Part shown: positions 37,901 through 51,500 of the stretch, one piece after another
Position numbering within the stretch: the first letter of the stretch is position 1
Layout of the letters: each line of letters starts with the position of its first letter
From: Allacma fusca
Taxonomy: Eukaryota; Arthropoda; Collembola; Symphypleona; Sminthuridae
Assembly: GCA_947179485.1 (NCBI GenBank)
Contig: OX359250.1
Span: 23,438,887 to 23,502,886 of the forward strand
Reading direction: 5' to 3'
Length of the DNA stretch: 64,000 bases
The notes under the pieces: generated by a model
Told to the model about the DNA's origin: nothing
Database searches by the model: none
What the model saw: only the letters and a program-made list of their open reading frames with translations
Made by a program: the position numbers and the translations under genes

Positions 37901-40463
37901 CGCTCAACCCAGATTATTTTTTATTACTCTCAGTCTTAATTATGAATTCTATGTATCTTCACTCGCAAGTATGATCCACTTTCCCACGTGTTCCTCACTA
38001 TTTTTTCCCCTGACTCTCGACATCAAAATGAGAAAAACAGGAAAGAATTTGACTGCGAGGTTGTACGAAACGTAGAAACACATTTGAGTAACCAGTCATT
38101 CGCTGTGTCGACATGAATGCTTTCACCACGCATATTCATAACAACCCTACTAATTCTGCCCCTCCATTTAGACCTAGCTATACACATCGCTGTATAACGA
38201 GCATCCTCGGGAATATAGAAAACTTTTAGCCGAAAGTGTGATGAATAATTATAGGACATTTGAAGAAAACTGAATACCTACATTGTCTCAAGTAACTGCG
38301 GCAGAGTCGAAATATCCCACAGAAAGAATTCTAGATGAGCAAGTTAAACTCAGTAGATCGATAATGTCAAGGTTGATAAAGCCAAACGATACTTACTGGG
38401 GATTTTTCCGCCTCCTACACTCCTGTCATCTCACTCCTTCAAAGAAAAATCTAATCGGGAGGTTCCAACGTATAAAACAATAACCGGCTCAAGTCTTTAA
38501 GTGACTGAAACAAATGATGAATGAGCCGTTAAAACAAATGAAACCAAAAGGAATGAGTCCATAAAAGGGAATCAATCCCAAGCGAATGAATCTGAAACGA
38601 ATTACTAAAACCAGTTTTAAATGAATTATTAAAGCCCACTGTCAACTCAATGGATGGTAAGAATAATTTGATAAAGCACTAAAACAAACCCAAAGAGAAT
38701 TATTACAATGAATTTGGAGCATGCAATTAAATCCTAAAAAGCTGCACAATCCTCGCAATTCAGTCGTAACTCGGGTAAATTCTCCACCATTACATTACCA
38801 CCAAATAAGATAAAAGTTATTATAGTATCATAAATGTAGTACAAAACCATTTGGGGCAAGGATACTGAATCGTTCTCAAGATGCCTCAGTGTTAATAAGC
38901 CTGCCTTAAGTATGTGTAACTTGTCATCAAGTATGTCAATTCGTATAAATGAGATTACTTCCTCGGTATGCTATTTTCTTGTAAAGTAGTCACTAAGTAG
39001 TTTCCGCTGACTTGGATTGCATGTATAATTAATTACAAAGCAATTCCTTTCAAAAAACTACATATCTTAGCTTTCAATAAACTTCCAACATACCACTGCT
39101 CAAACCCAGTTACATCATGCATAGATGTTACAAGAATCTTCTTTCATCATACCAGGGGGCCTCCTGCAGTGCATAAAACCCTAATTAAAACGACAAATCC
39201 TTTTTCGGCATAAGTATCCATTTGTAAATTCTATTGAACATATAAAAAAGGTTTCATTGTAATTAATAGTTTGTCGTAGCTAATAATAATAAGATTAATA
39301 ACAATAATAGTTGTACTAGGAGGTTACGAAATTGATGAAAGAACACTATATTGTGAGAAAGAGAAAGACGAAAAAGACAAGAGTCCTGGAAAGTAATGGA
39401 AGAAGCCAAAAAACTGTATTTTTCCAGTCAACTCATGTCATTTAAGTATCCAATATATTGCAATGGACCAGTCACAATAAACCACAACAGGGGAAAAATC
39501 CGATAAACAGGATTAATAATTGTCCATTTCAGTCAAAGGTTGTAGTGTCTGCTTCCCCCTGCTATTTTAGCATCACCTGTCACTTGAAAAAGTTTTTAAT
39601 AAAGAACCGAATCAGAGTAAAAATAAATCCGGTAAGCTCAGTCCGAAAGCAAGAGGAATTGTCATAATTTTTTGTGTCCCTCCCTTTAACTCTTGGGTGA
39701 CTTGTGAAGTTACTAACGCTGAATGACAAGCGTCATGGGAAGACGTCGAGGACGAAAAAATAAATAGCAAAAGGAAACGACGTGACAAGGTAGAAAGGAT
39801 ATTGGAAAGAAAACAAGAAGAGCAATGTGCTGACGAATGAATGACATCTAAAGTGTATCTGATGATTGAAAATATGCAGCTTCGTGACACGAGTAGTAAT
39901 ATATGTAGGTTATATAAGTCTTGTTATGAAAAAGGAAAAAAAACTTGATCTATAGCTTACAGAAGAACTCTATTCGAGTTATTGCATATAAGTATGAAGA
40001 ACACATACACACTTTTTACAAACGCGTCCACAAATCGTACCGACAGATTTTTTGGTTCGCAAAAGAAAAAAACTCTCTTCTTCTTCACCTTCTTCGTCTT
40101 TTTCTCTTTCTCCCCCTTCCTGTTCTCCTATTTTATACACGTGAAGGTAAAGGTGAACAGATACTTTTAGTAGGATATTTCTGTTGCAGTCAACGTTGAC
40201 AAAATACTAAATTTTATACTGATGTAACATTCGTAATTTTCTTTAGCACAGCACAAGATCTTAAAGAAGGAGTTGTGTCGAGAAGAATATTTTTTTGAAG
40301 ACAGTAGCTGCTTTTGTAATTTTTCTTTTTGAAACTTTTTGCCCATGAATTCGGTTTAAAATTGATGCCTTCATCTTCTACTTCTTGAAATAATAATCTT
40401 TGTCTCTCTCTTTTCGCGCTAGTTTGTGTTATTTTCGAAGAGCTCAGGTAGCCGAAATACTTA
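34946..40463. other. Spacer downstream of CASK, no gene recognised
   Basis: Short frames on both strands (for example 35736-36095 -, which starts at GTG) lack domains and good start codons. Part may be CASK 3' UTR, which would be transcribed right to left. Confidence 0.45.
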
Positions 40464-40469
40464 TTTATT
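40464..40469 (-). other. Candidate poly(A) signal of CASK
   Basis: TTTATT on the plus strand, which is AATAAA on the coding strand, about 130 bases after the CASK stop. Other candidates lie farther on, so the true 3' end is open. Confidence 0.3.
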
Positions 40470-40600
40470 TTTTTCAATAGTAGTTCGTAGAAAAAAAAGT
40501 TTGGAGTTTGGTGAAATTCTTTCGTAATAATATTCTATTATCATTATTATTAATACACACATTCAACGAAGTAGCACTACAAAAAATCTTGTGTTCCTGC

Positions 40601-40780
40601 CTAATATACCCACGATACAGGAACCCACTGCGGCTGTGAATGAATCTTTTCCATGGTGGTTTCGAGTATAGAAATGGTTTCTTCGATGTCATTATTCACT
40701 ATCACCATGTCGAAAAGATGACCGTAAGCCCTTCGGAGGATTTCGGACTCTCGAACAAGACGCTCCAGACTCCCGTCAAA
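40601..40780 (-). CDS. CASK: CASK last coding exon (end of GK domain, stop)
   Basis: Acceptor CTGTAG ends at 40781. The exon encodes 59 residues ([20 protein letters not shown] onward, then [10 protein letters not shown]) ending [10 protein letters not shown] and TAG at 40601-40603. Enters in phase 0. The C-terminal residues match the CASK family end exactly. Confidence 0.96.
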   Translation of the reverse strand, partial: FDGSLERLVRESEILRRAYGHLFDMVIVNNDIEETISILETTMEKIHSQPQWVPVSWVY

Positions 40781-43462
40781 CTACAGTATCGAAGAAATTC
40801 ATAAATAAATCCATTACCAAAATATTATACAGAGTACAGCCTTAATATAACTACATACATAAACCTAAAATTACATTAGTTATATGTATGCGGCTAACGA
40901 AATGTACAATCATAGATACTAGCATCAAATTAATAAATATGCAAGTTGGTCTATCTTCTCATGTTAGTCATATTTAAATGTTTAAACAAACGCGTGCTGA
41001 TAGAATAATGATACACCTTCACTGTGTTGATCAAAGGCAAAAGAAAAAATCAACATTGCTACTTTTACCAAGTCCTAAAAGATAACTCAACAAATGTCCG
41101 CCTTCAAATACTAATATCAATCCAAACACAGGCAGTCATCTGAACTTTTCCCTTGTCTACTGCAGGCATCGAACATAGGTTTCTCCAGAATTTAAAAACT
41201 TAGCGATTCTTTTTATGACCTTCGGAAATCCCCGCATTTTAATTTAACGATGCTAACTTTTTGTTGAGGAAAACTGGCCTAAAATTTCTCCCTGCACTTA
41301 CATAAACTTGTTTTCTCCAGTTATGCTTCATCTCAAAACTTGAAATGTTCAGCTCACTGGGATTACAATACTGTACAATTTTGTTAGGGTCATATACTTT
41401 CACTACTACACTTTGATTGAATTTTTCACTTTTATGGGGTCTCCCTCACAATTAAGTACCATCAGATAATGCAAAAGGCGAACAAAGTAGGGAAAGTAGT
41501 GTAGTAGAGTTTGAGGGGAAGAAAAAGAAAAAAACCATATCTTTTTACGCTACTTTTTTTCCCTACCGACATTATATACTTATGAATCCTCCTCCTCATT
41601 CTACTTACAGTTGAGCTAAGTTACCTGAAATAAATTCACTTTTCAAGCCTTTCATCACACATATGTACATGTGAGTAGTCTGAAAAAAGCTTAGACATGT
41701 ACAGATGCCTGCAGACGATAAGTGACAAGTTTTGTTGCAACTTACTCCTTCCTACACTTATAAAATCTTACTAAAGTAGACAGCAAACTTAAGATACTTT
41801 TATTTTATTCACTAGCCCGTTTGTCAAGTCTGACACTTACATCAGCAACTGTGTTGAGTGCCGGAGCTGCGATGAAGACAACAAACGGTGCAAATTCCGC
41901 ACACCGAAGAATTTTCATTGCTTGAGGTTCCACATCTAGAATAGCCACTAGACCTGTTAAGTTAGAAAAATACACATCACCATTATACAGAATTCATGCT
42001 AAAAACACTACTTCCACATGCCTGTGTGCAAGTACCTAAAGTTTTTATTCTCACAAAAGTAACCTCAATATGAAAGCATGATCATCCTTAACAAGCATAA
42101 TAAAACGTAGGCATACATATATTCGACAGAAGCAAGTAAACACCAGAGCCAAAACTAAAACAGCAACCAAAAACAAGACCAAAATCAACAGAAGAAACTA
42201 ATAAATGCACAAAAACGTACGAACTCTGGTGTAGTTGTTGTACATAGCAACATCTCAAGTCCAAAAATATTCAACATTATATTTAACCCACGTATGTATG
42301 TATGTATCCATGTACATATAAATACGGTTGTTAAGTGTGTTCTCCTCGAACACTGGAGATGACGGGGAAAGGCAATCCACGCATAACCGCAGGCTCTTTT
42401 TGTGAAATAGTTGGCCTAATGCTTATCGATTTTTGGAAACCATAGACGAACAAATTTTTCACCGTGGTTTATTTACAAATCAATTCAAATACTTCAAGGA
42501 TATACTTTAGAAATTCTCTTGAATCAACAACGGGGTATCTGGATGGTATAAACGTGCTCAAATCAAAAGGTAAAAGTAAACTTCACCGTATTTGCTAGAA
42601 TTCTTTCGGGGTATTGTCAAATGAAACTGGGAATAAAACATGAATAATACGGGCTGGGAAAGAGAGAGAAAAAAAATATTCACGCACTTACAAAATACAA
42701 AAACTTAGACGTCGGCCTACTACACCAACAACACCATCAAATTGTGATCAAGCATGCAAAAAGTGGTTTCAATTTCATACTACAATTTCTCATTTTTCTT
42801 TCCTACATATATGTATCTATGTACGTACATACATGGGGAGGTACGTATGTACGCACATCGACGAACACCATAATATGTTCACATGAAGTGGTATCATTAT
42901 TTAGTTCCATTTCAACTCTGTGCTCATCATCCTCTTCACGTACTTATACTAGCGTTTGTAAGACACAAGCTCCAACATGAATATTGTACTTGACAATCCC
43001 CTTAAGCATTTATGCCTACATCCATTCCCAGTATTACGCCAAGGTTGTAATAACAATAATGCCCTAGAAAATAATAATATTTTACCTTCAGCCTGGATCC
43101 GTCGGATTGTAGCAAGCTTCGTGCCGTACATGGCTTCTTCATGTGTTCCGTACTCAAGGTACTCGTTGGCTGCAATGTCAGCCATCATTTTTGAATGAGA
43201 GACAAAGTAGTAATTACGTCCATCTTCCTCATCAGGCCTAGGGGTTCTTGTAGTATGTGGGATAGGATAGGCATATAAGTCCGGATGCCGTGAAATCAAG
43301 CAATTTTTAATGTGACGACGACCCACCCCGTGAGCCCCAAGGAGTACCAGACTCTTACGTCGAAAAGCTAGCAAATTAACAGAGAAACAATTATTTTTGA
43401 ATTATTACTTGCAATTGCAACACTGACTCGAATTATTACCATCTCTCAAGTTATGATGCATG

Positions 43463-43498
<36 letters not shown>

Positions 43499-44894
43499 AT
43501 CACATAGCATTGATTACAACAGAATATTATTCCCGGACTACAGGTCATGCAAGTATGTCAATTGAAATGAGACCAAGTCCCTAAATCCGGGCCGATTTAA
43601 CAACGCAACCATTTCATCTCCACTGGGATAAATCTCCAATGCTAATGACATTTCCAGAGGTAGACATTAATTGTATGTTATAAACACAATGACCTCCAAA
43701 ATATGTCCCGAGCCAATTTATCCTCCATACACTTCCTGGCTAGGGATATTGTCTTGAGCCAAATAAAAAAGTAGGCCAAATGAAACACTCTTGTGAGAAA
43801 TACACCGACTTTTAATTGCTCTTTTAACATTCCACCGACGGTAGATCTACATCCATCTAACATATACATATGTACCTCCTATACCCCTATCACCATTATG
43901 AGCTCTGCACTCATAAAAAGATGTTCATTTTAACCTACATGCAAAAAAGAAAACTAACACTTCTACAAAAGTACTCGTAACAAAAATATCCTTTAAAATG
44001 TGAAGTAGTCCTACACATTATGAATACACTCGGGAAAGGGAAATACCACTGGGAAATATTTTTATGTAATACGTTCATTTTTCGCGGAAAAAAAATCATC
44101 CTTCCCGGAAAAAATATAATAATTCCATTAAAAAATAATTTGTTTTAGTACTCCGAATTCACGCTCATGTCGTTCAAGGAGTTCCCTATCAATGGAATTA
44201 ATGGGCTCTTTTTAATGCTTCCAATAAAAATAGCTTGGATTTATGCTCCGAATTCTCCTTTCCCATTGGAAAATCATTCTTAACAAAGTATTAACGAATA
44301 CGGAATCAGAATTGTTTGCATGCACGCATTCAAGAAAGAACAGACAAAATGCACAGAGTGTACAAAGATTTAAAGAGATTCCCTAAATGGGAAACAAGCC
44401 CAGACTTTTCACATGTATCAAGAAAAAACTTTCGTATGTATCATCAACAAATGTGTTCCAGTGCATCAAGGAGGAAGAAAGAAAAAAAAGAGAGAAAAAT
44501 GCGGAACATTTTCCAATAGCAATCCATAAACTTCAACTTTCCTGAAGAATAAAACACCTGCGCAAGTTCTCATACATAACTACACAGGAAAGATGCAATG
44601 TTGGTGAAATTAGACTGCAAAAAGATGGCTTATTTTAAACATTTCAAGGCGAGAGAGAGAGAGACAGAGTGAGAGTGAGACAGGGAGAGAAGGAGGAGGA
44701 GGAGGAAAGTGAGGAGGAACCAGAATTGAAAATTTGTACAAGGCCAAGTGTGTGTCCGGAGCACACAAGTGAATATTTTGTGAGTATAATGAGTGAATCT
44801 CTTCTAGGTTTTCCCACGTGCTTAGAATCTCGGAAGCTAAAGCACAGGAAATCATCGGAAGGGAATGAGAGAGAAAGAAAGTGGGGAGAGAGAT

Positions 44895-44943
<49 letters not shown>

Positions 44944-46118
44944 AGGAAAACTAGAGTTAGAAATTGAGAATGGGAACAAGTGGGTATATTCTATATACTC
45001 TGTACGCATACATATATGCATGCGCCAATTTATGTATGTATGTACATTATATCCCAGCATCAAACTTGATAGCAAGAAAGCTGGATTCAGTCTTCTCCCA
45101 GTGAAGTTAAAGTGCATGGAATGATTAATGAAAAGTGATTTAAAGAATGAGAGCAATTCGCAATCTAAGTCTTAATATAATGTCTTGTACCTTCCTGGAA
45201 TATCCGAGCCGTGAGTTTGGGGAGAGGGAGAAGAAAATGTTAAGTATGAACTTGAGTGTGTAACAATGCGGCATCAAATCATCTTGGTTAGAAAGGTTAT
45301 GCCTGAATCCTTTACTGATCACAAACCATTATTCTTAAAGGGGAGAGAAATTTATAGAAGCAAAACTACTACTTACTCTTGTAATCAAAAAAGCTCCCTT
45401 AAACCTTCCCTATTATATACTTTTCTTCAGTTTTCATGCTTGTATGAATGCTCAGTCTTACGCAATATGCTTTCTGGAAATATACAGAATCTGTACAGAG
45501 AGGCCCCGATAGAGAGATAGAGAGATAGATAGTGGAGTACAGAAGAAAGGACTTTTCCGTGTAAATAAGCCATTATATTTCCTCTTCACATGTCTTTGTA
45601 CTTCATATATGTATATCTACATGTAGTTACATTCCAACAACCCCTACACCAGCTCTCCCGACTGATGTACTGCTCACAGCATTTTATTCCCTAGCCAATT
45701 AATTACAACTTTTTTTCCCTCGTCTTCGACTACGAACCTGGAACAGCACAAGAAAGTTTAGTTTGGTTCCATCCAAGGTCCATATAACATCGGAGTAATC
45801 ATTTGAAATATAACCTCCCTTGAATACTAAAAGGAATTATTACCATGTCCATACATGTAATTACCATGAAACTTCATTCGAGAATTAGGAATTCGACTGA
45901 CGATTTTTCTCTCTCATTTTCCTTTCCTTATAATGCCTTGTCTAACTCCTCCAATACAGACATATGTAACCTTCTCAAATCACTATATCAACACTTTTTC
46001 TCAGCCTCTAACAGAACGATCTTTTTCTCCCCCTTCAACCCCACAGCCCACATGCTTCCAAAATTTTCCGTATAGATTAACCTGGAATCATATCTACACA
46101 AGAAGTAAATCTGCAAGT

Positions 46119-46160
<42 letters not shown>

Positions 46161-48490
46161 GTACCTCTCAATTCCTTCTCTTCCCACCTATGCTCAGGCT
46201 GCTCACTCGATTTCCAAAGGGGAACAAGAAAATAACTGAGATTTTCTAAAAAATCCCATCTAGTCGACCTCTCCCCATGAATGGGAACTCAAGCATGGTT
46301 GATCTTCTGGGTAACATGTGTGTAACTTTCCTTTCATTCTTTAAATCGATTTGGCTAAACAGCTTTACATTTTGCAGTTGCGTAGGTACACAATATCAAA
46401 TACAGATAGCGTGTTTGGTCACCACAGCATGTTTCCTATACAAATTTTCCCCCAACTTTCCGAAAATACTTCGTAACTTATATCAAACTATGCTCTCCTA
46501 CATAGATCAAATACATCTGACGAATGCATGGGTATGTGCACCGCATCCATCGTCCATTTGTATACAAGGACAACATGTAGGGTATCCTCCGTTCCAAACA
46601 GGCGAATAAATGGAGACAGAAAGAAGAATTTTTCCCCCACTAGTCTCGGCTGCGCCAGCCATTTCTTTCCACACGGATGTGATCATATAGTCATATAGAA
46701 GCACGTTATATGAAGAGGAAACGACCGAGAATTGAAACTGACTAAAGAAAAAATGTACTGGAAAAATGTTTTATTGGTAGGAACGAGCAAAAAGGAAGAG
46801 AGAGAGAGAGGAGAGGCCGAAAGAGAGAGAGAGAGACAGGGAGGGAGAGAGAGAGAGTTCCTCCATCTACAACATACCCATACATGAACATTCAATTTAG
46901 CCCAGAAACTCTCCTGTAACCGCTTTCCCATAAAAATCAAATTTTGATAAGCAAATTTCGCATGGTAGCTCATGGTTGCTAAAAGTATGCGCTTGTTTCA
47001 TGTCCAAGGGAAACTCCTTTGTACAATCCATGGTATGTGTTTGTAGATATGCATGCTAGACTAGCATTATTGCTGGTTTCCTAATACTTTGCTCCTCCAA
47101 AACAGAGGAGCACTTGTATGCAATAGTAACATGAGACCAGGGCACAATTTCTCCACACAAAAACACTAGCAAAGAATTAGTACACGTGCAGAGGCCGAAC
47201 TACATACTGTACATATGTCGGGTGGAGGAGGCAGCTTTTATTTATTCTACAAAATACGCCATCGGAAGGTGCGGGGAAGCCAACAAGATTTTATAAAGAG
47301 GATTCCCATCCAAGTACTTGCTACAGTATGGAAGAAGGTATTTAAACCTTATTACACTCCTTGTTGACAAGGTAAAGCAATTACAAAGAACGAACCCTTG
47401 TAATATTATAAGACAGAATTACAAAACGAGTAGACGCCAAACAGTAGAAACCAACTCAGTGTCGGCAAGGTATGAGAGAGGTCCATACCGACAAAATCCT
47501 GCAACGAGGAATAAAATCTACAATGAAAACAAACTGCTACTGGAAAACTATGTAATTTCTCCTATCACCTACATAAGATACACCTACATATACATACTAC
47601 ATGCATCAAGCTCCTATATACCCATGTCATTTCAGATCCCAAGTCATTTCAGTGATCGTGCTCCACTACTACACCCCAGCTCTCAAACTGACACACAAGA
47701 AGATATTGCAGAGGAAGATTCAGGGCTCATCATCACAGTATGTAGTAGAAGTAGAAGTAGAAGTAGTGGTAGTATAGTAGCAGTATCTATAGTAGCAGTA
47801 GTAGCTGTAGTAGTAGTGGCAGTACAACATAACAGGCAACCTTGCATGAAGCTCAGCTCTATTCGCAAGTAGTCGTCCTAGTAGCAGTAATGGTAGTGAA
47901 CTCTGGGCCCTCGACGACTAAGTATACACCCGCCAGAATAAAACAATAAAACATAATCTAGAAACTTTTAATAGAAAATCAATACTTGAAACTTGCTTGG
48001 CTTGTACAATTTCTTTAATTACGTGGGTGTAGAGAGGGATTAGAAAGTCTTACAATTAGTTGATACTTGACACATATTTGATAACTCCGACCCATCAGTT
48101 CAGTATGGTTTCCTCCAACCCAAAATCACTACTAATAACAGAGCTAAAGGTAAGGAGGTCCCGTAAGGTATGTATGTACATATGTACTATGCACGATGCA
48201 AGCATAAAGATAAGCCCTAGATTCCCTGCATTAGTTGTATGTATGAAGACGAATAATAATGTACTTTTGAAATAATACATGTATGAAAAGGCCCACTTTG
48301 AAGCCTACACTCATGTAAAATAATGTCAGATACGGAGTAACCCCTATGAAATGAAACCCGCTCCAACTTCAAAACTTCGAACCAAGATGCCAGACATTGG
48401 GAAAAACCCAGGAAAGTCCTCTTAAGACGACAGCGCAATGAGTACTTGCTTAAAGTAAAAGTCCACCTTACAATCTAACACAACGACTAC

Positions 48491-48532
<42 letters not shown>

Positions 48533-51500
48533 ATGGACGGCAATATGAATGACTTTCTCGTAAAATCTTCTGGTCGGATCTCTGCACAGTACGACTCGGG
48601 AAACTGCCCCTTTTGCATATAGATTGATTATTTGAGCACAAACTTGTAGCAATATCGCATGCTGGCCCCCCACATAAATATGTAACCTGGTAAATACGAA
48701 ACTTGTGATATAAGTACCCTCCATCATTCATTGCTAGTATATAAGTATCTACTTAAATCCATTCAAAAATATTTCAATCTCACTTCATGAATGAAGATTA
48801 AGGACGATGGCTACTACTACTAGGCATGGGGCGAATCCTCTAATGTACTGTTATACAATTTGAATCTAAACTGAGGTAGTTCATTGGAACTGTTCTCCCC
48901 AAAACTGTACAGAGTTACTAAATCTTAATAAAACATATCGTAGATCTTTTGAAGGCTGGATAGGACCCAAAAGACCCGTCATCCTTGGACTCCATGGTCT
49001 ATAATATACCTATAATGGCTACTAAATGAGTTTCTGGATCCTGGATGAGCCCTCCAACTATCTACTGGATGACAAAACATATACAGACAGAGACACTTAT
49101 TTAGAGTGTATCAAAGGCATGTGTGTATGGGAGACTTTGGGATACAGAGAGTCCCCGACCCGGCCTGTCTCTTGAAATATGCTACATATTTCCCATCATC
49201 AAGTGCAACTGTCCAAACTCGAAACCCCCAGGAACATACCAATTTTTCCGACAGACGAAGTGTAGTCAACTTGGCATATCCTGTCTTTAAGGATGTAGAA
49301 AAGAGTTTCCAACTTCCTCACGATCTCACACAGCGGCCGTCAATAAAAGGCTAGCCCTCCAATACCTACTTGTACAAATACGTGAGTGAATCTAGTCTGC
49401 ATAAGCTGGAGTAAGAGTGGGGGGGGGAGGGAAAAAGTACGGTGAGAGCGTAGATAGATACTCATGGTGGTGAGAGTACCCCACATCCACAAGATGACAG
49501 AGTTTTTCCAAGATAAGGAGTGGGCCATATGTATAGATACATACATGAGCACATAAGAAAACTAAGTTCTTTTCAGCGTACGGGAATTCAAGTGAAATTC
49601 ATTTTTATGTGTATGTGCCTCGGCACCTTCGGCCGCACTACAACCCCGGAAAATGAATGTTGTAACTTGACAGAGACCAAAAAGGAGGAAGGGAATGTTG
49701 GTGTGGGTAGAAAATAGAATGATAAAACGTGAGAAAACTACTTACACTGAAGGCGAATAACTTCCTCGTAGGTGTTCAACTCGAGTGAGTCGAAGACGGC
49801 ATTGTGCTTCGCTGAGTATTTATCTTTCTTTTCGTTCTTCTTCTTCTTCCCAAAAAGGCTACAACTGATCTTGCTGTCATCCCCATTGCTTCCACCCCGA
49901 CCACCATCACCGTTGTGTCCATCAAAATTCATCAAACTGCTGACCCCATTATTTTGACTGTGATGTTTACCTGACTTGCTAGAACTACCACCAGGTGACT
50001 TCCCGGTATTGCCAACTGCATGAGCAAATCTCCATTCTTGGAGCTCGGGTGAAGGGATCAAACCAGCTGTATGTCCTAGTGAAGCTCCTGAAGAAGTTGA
50101 AGATGTTGAGGAGGCCGACGTTGCTGGTGTATCCAGTCGTGCTTGCCACCAGTGGGGGTCGTCTTTTGAAATCACATGGAGGATGTCACCGATCTTAAAA
50201 GAGATGCCTGCTTGTGCGCATGGAATCAGTTCGTCCTCCATTGGGTCGTAGTCAAATAGGGCTCGTACAAAAATCTAATTGTCAAATAATTACATATCGT
50301 TCATATCAATTAGTAACAGTTTTCCAGGAATTGCCTTACAGATTCAATAAATGATAAAAATTGTTTCCTCCATCTCCCAGCATTCTCTTTCTGTTCCAAT
50401 AAAATAATAGCACTCCTTCGAGCCTAAAAGTCGATATTACTTCTCTGGGTAAATGAGGTAATTATATTAGTGTTCATGATTATGTAGGTTTTTATATATT
50501 TTTGAGGCTCTCCACAAAATAAAAAAAAAACCAGAGTTCTTTTCAAAGTCTTGACACAAAAAAGTTAGTCAAAAGATATATATATATATATACAGTCTTA
50601 AGTTTTCTACTAGACTCTAGACTTTTCACATGTAAACTTTCTAGTAATGAAAAAAGATTTACTTCACGTGTACAAAAATGGTTCACACACAAGGATGCAA
50701 AAAAAAACTCTTCAACTGGCTTCCAACTTGAGTGATATCAAAGCACAAAAGCTACCACCAAGATTTAGTAACATAATTATGTAGAAGGAACTAACACACA
50801 CAAAAAATTCGAAGGCAGGCGAGAGTCTAAGGCTTGGCTTTCATTCAACGCACCAAAAAAGAAATACATACTACGCTATATATGTATGTAAAAAAATACC
50901 ACCATAAAAATCATAGGCTTAGCTCATGTTGTTTGGTTTTTGCTCTCTGAAAAATGATTCCACAGTCGCTAACAGTATTATGTATAGTACTAAATATTTT
51001 GTATGTATTAGCAAAAAGAAAATCGTCTTCATTCATTCCATCAATTTCCTCTAACTCACTAATCAGCTAATTTGGACGAGTTCTCTATAGTTTGACGACA
51101 AACCCAAACCTTTTAACTCGGATCAAAGCTTGGTGGGATGCCTGAAAGCTGAATTTAATCCTCAACAAGAAATTAATGGGGAATGCTTTGCATTCTCGAC
51201 CCCCCCCCCAAAAAAAAACATTCAACCCACCTTCAATAAATTTCTGAGTTTGGCTACATAAATTTAACTTCCAAGTCTCGTCGCCTGGTGATCATTTCCG
51301 AGGAAACATAACCCATGGAAATGAAACCTACTACCACCTACATTGGAAGTATAATACATGGGATCCTCCGTCGGAGGAAATCCTTACAGCTCATTTTTCA
51401 AATCAAAAAATTCAATCTATTAGGATTCCTCAAACGACAAAATCAAAAAAGGGCAATTTCCTTCCCAAGACAAGACAACATTAAAGAATCTGGAACTTTG

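Larger units (their letters stand above)
43368..49745 (-). other. CASK intron between hook and GK exons
   Basis: 6.4-kb intron carrying (AC)n, several (GA)n/(CT)n tracts and a GTA-rich stretch. The many open frames inside are repeat-driven (Ser-Leu, Glu-Arg) and not genes. Alternative CASK exons are possible in this position but none was recognised. Confidence 0.85.

Noticed and set aside
44644-45156. Long frames of Ser-Leu or Arg-Glu repeats on both strands (also near 46000, 54300, 56800, 57650, 59700)
   Set aside because: Produced by stop-free (GA)n/(CT)n microsatellites, not genes.
47318-47872. 184-codon plus-strand frame in the CASK intron
   Set aside because: Open partly because of GTA/GAA repeats; no domain and antisense to the CASK intron.
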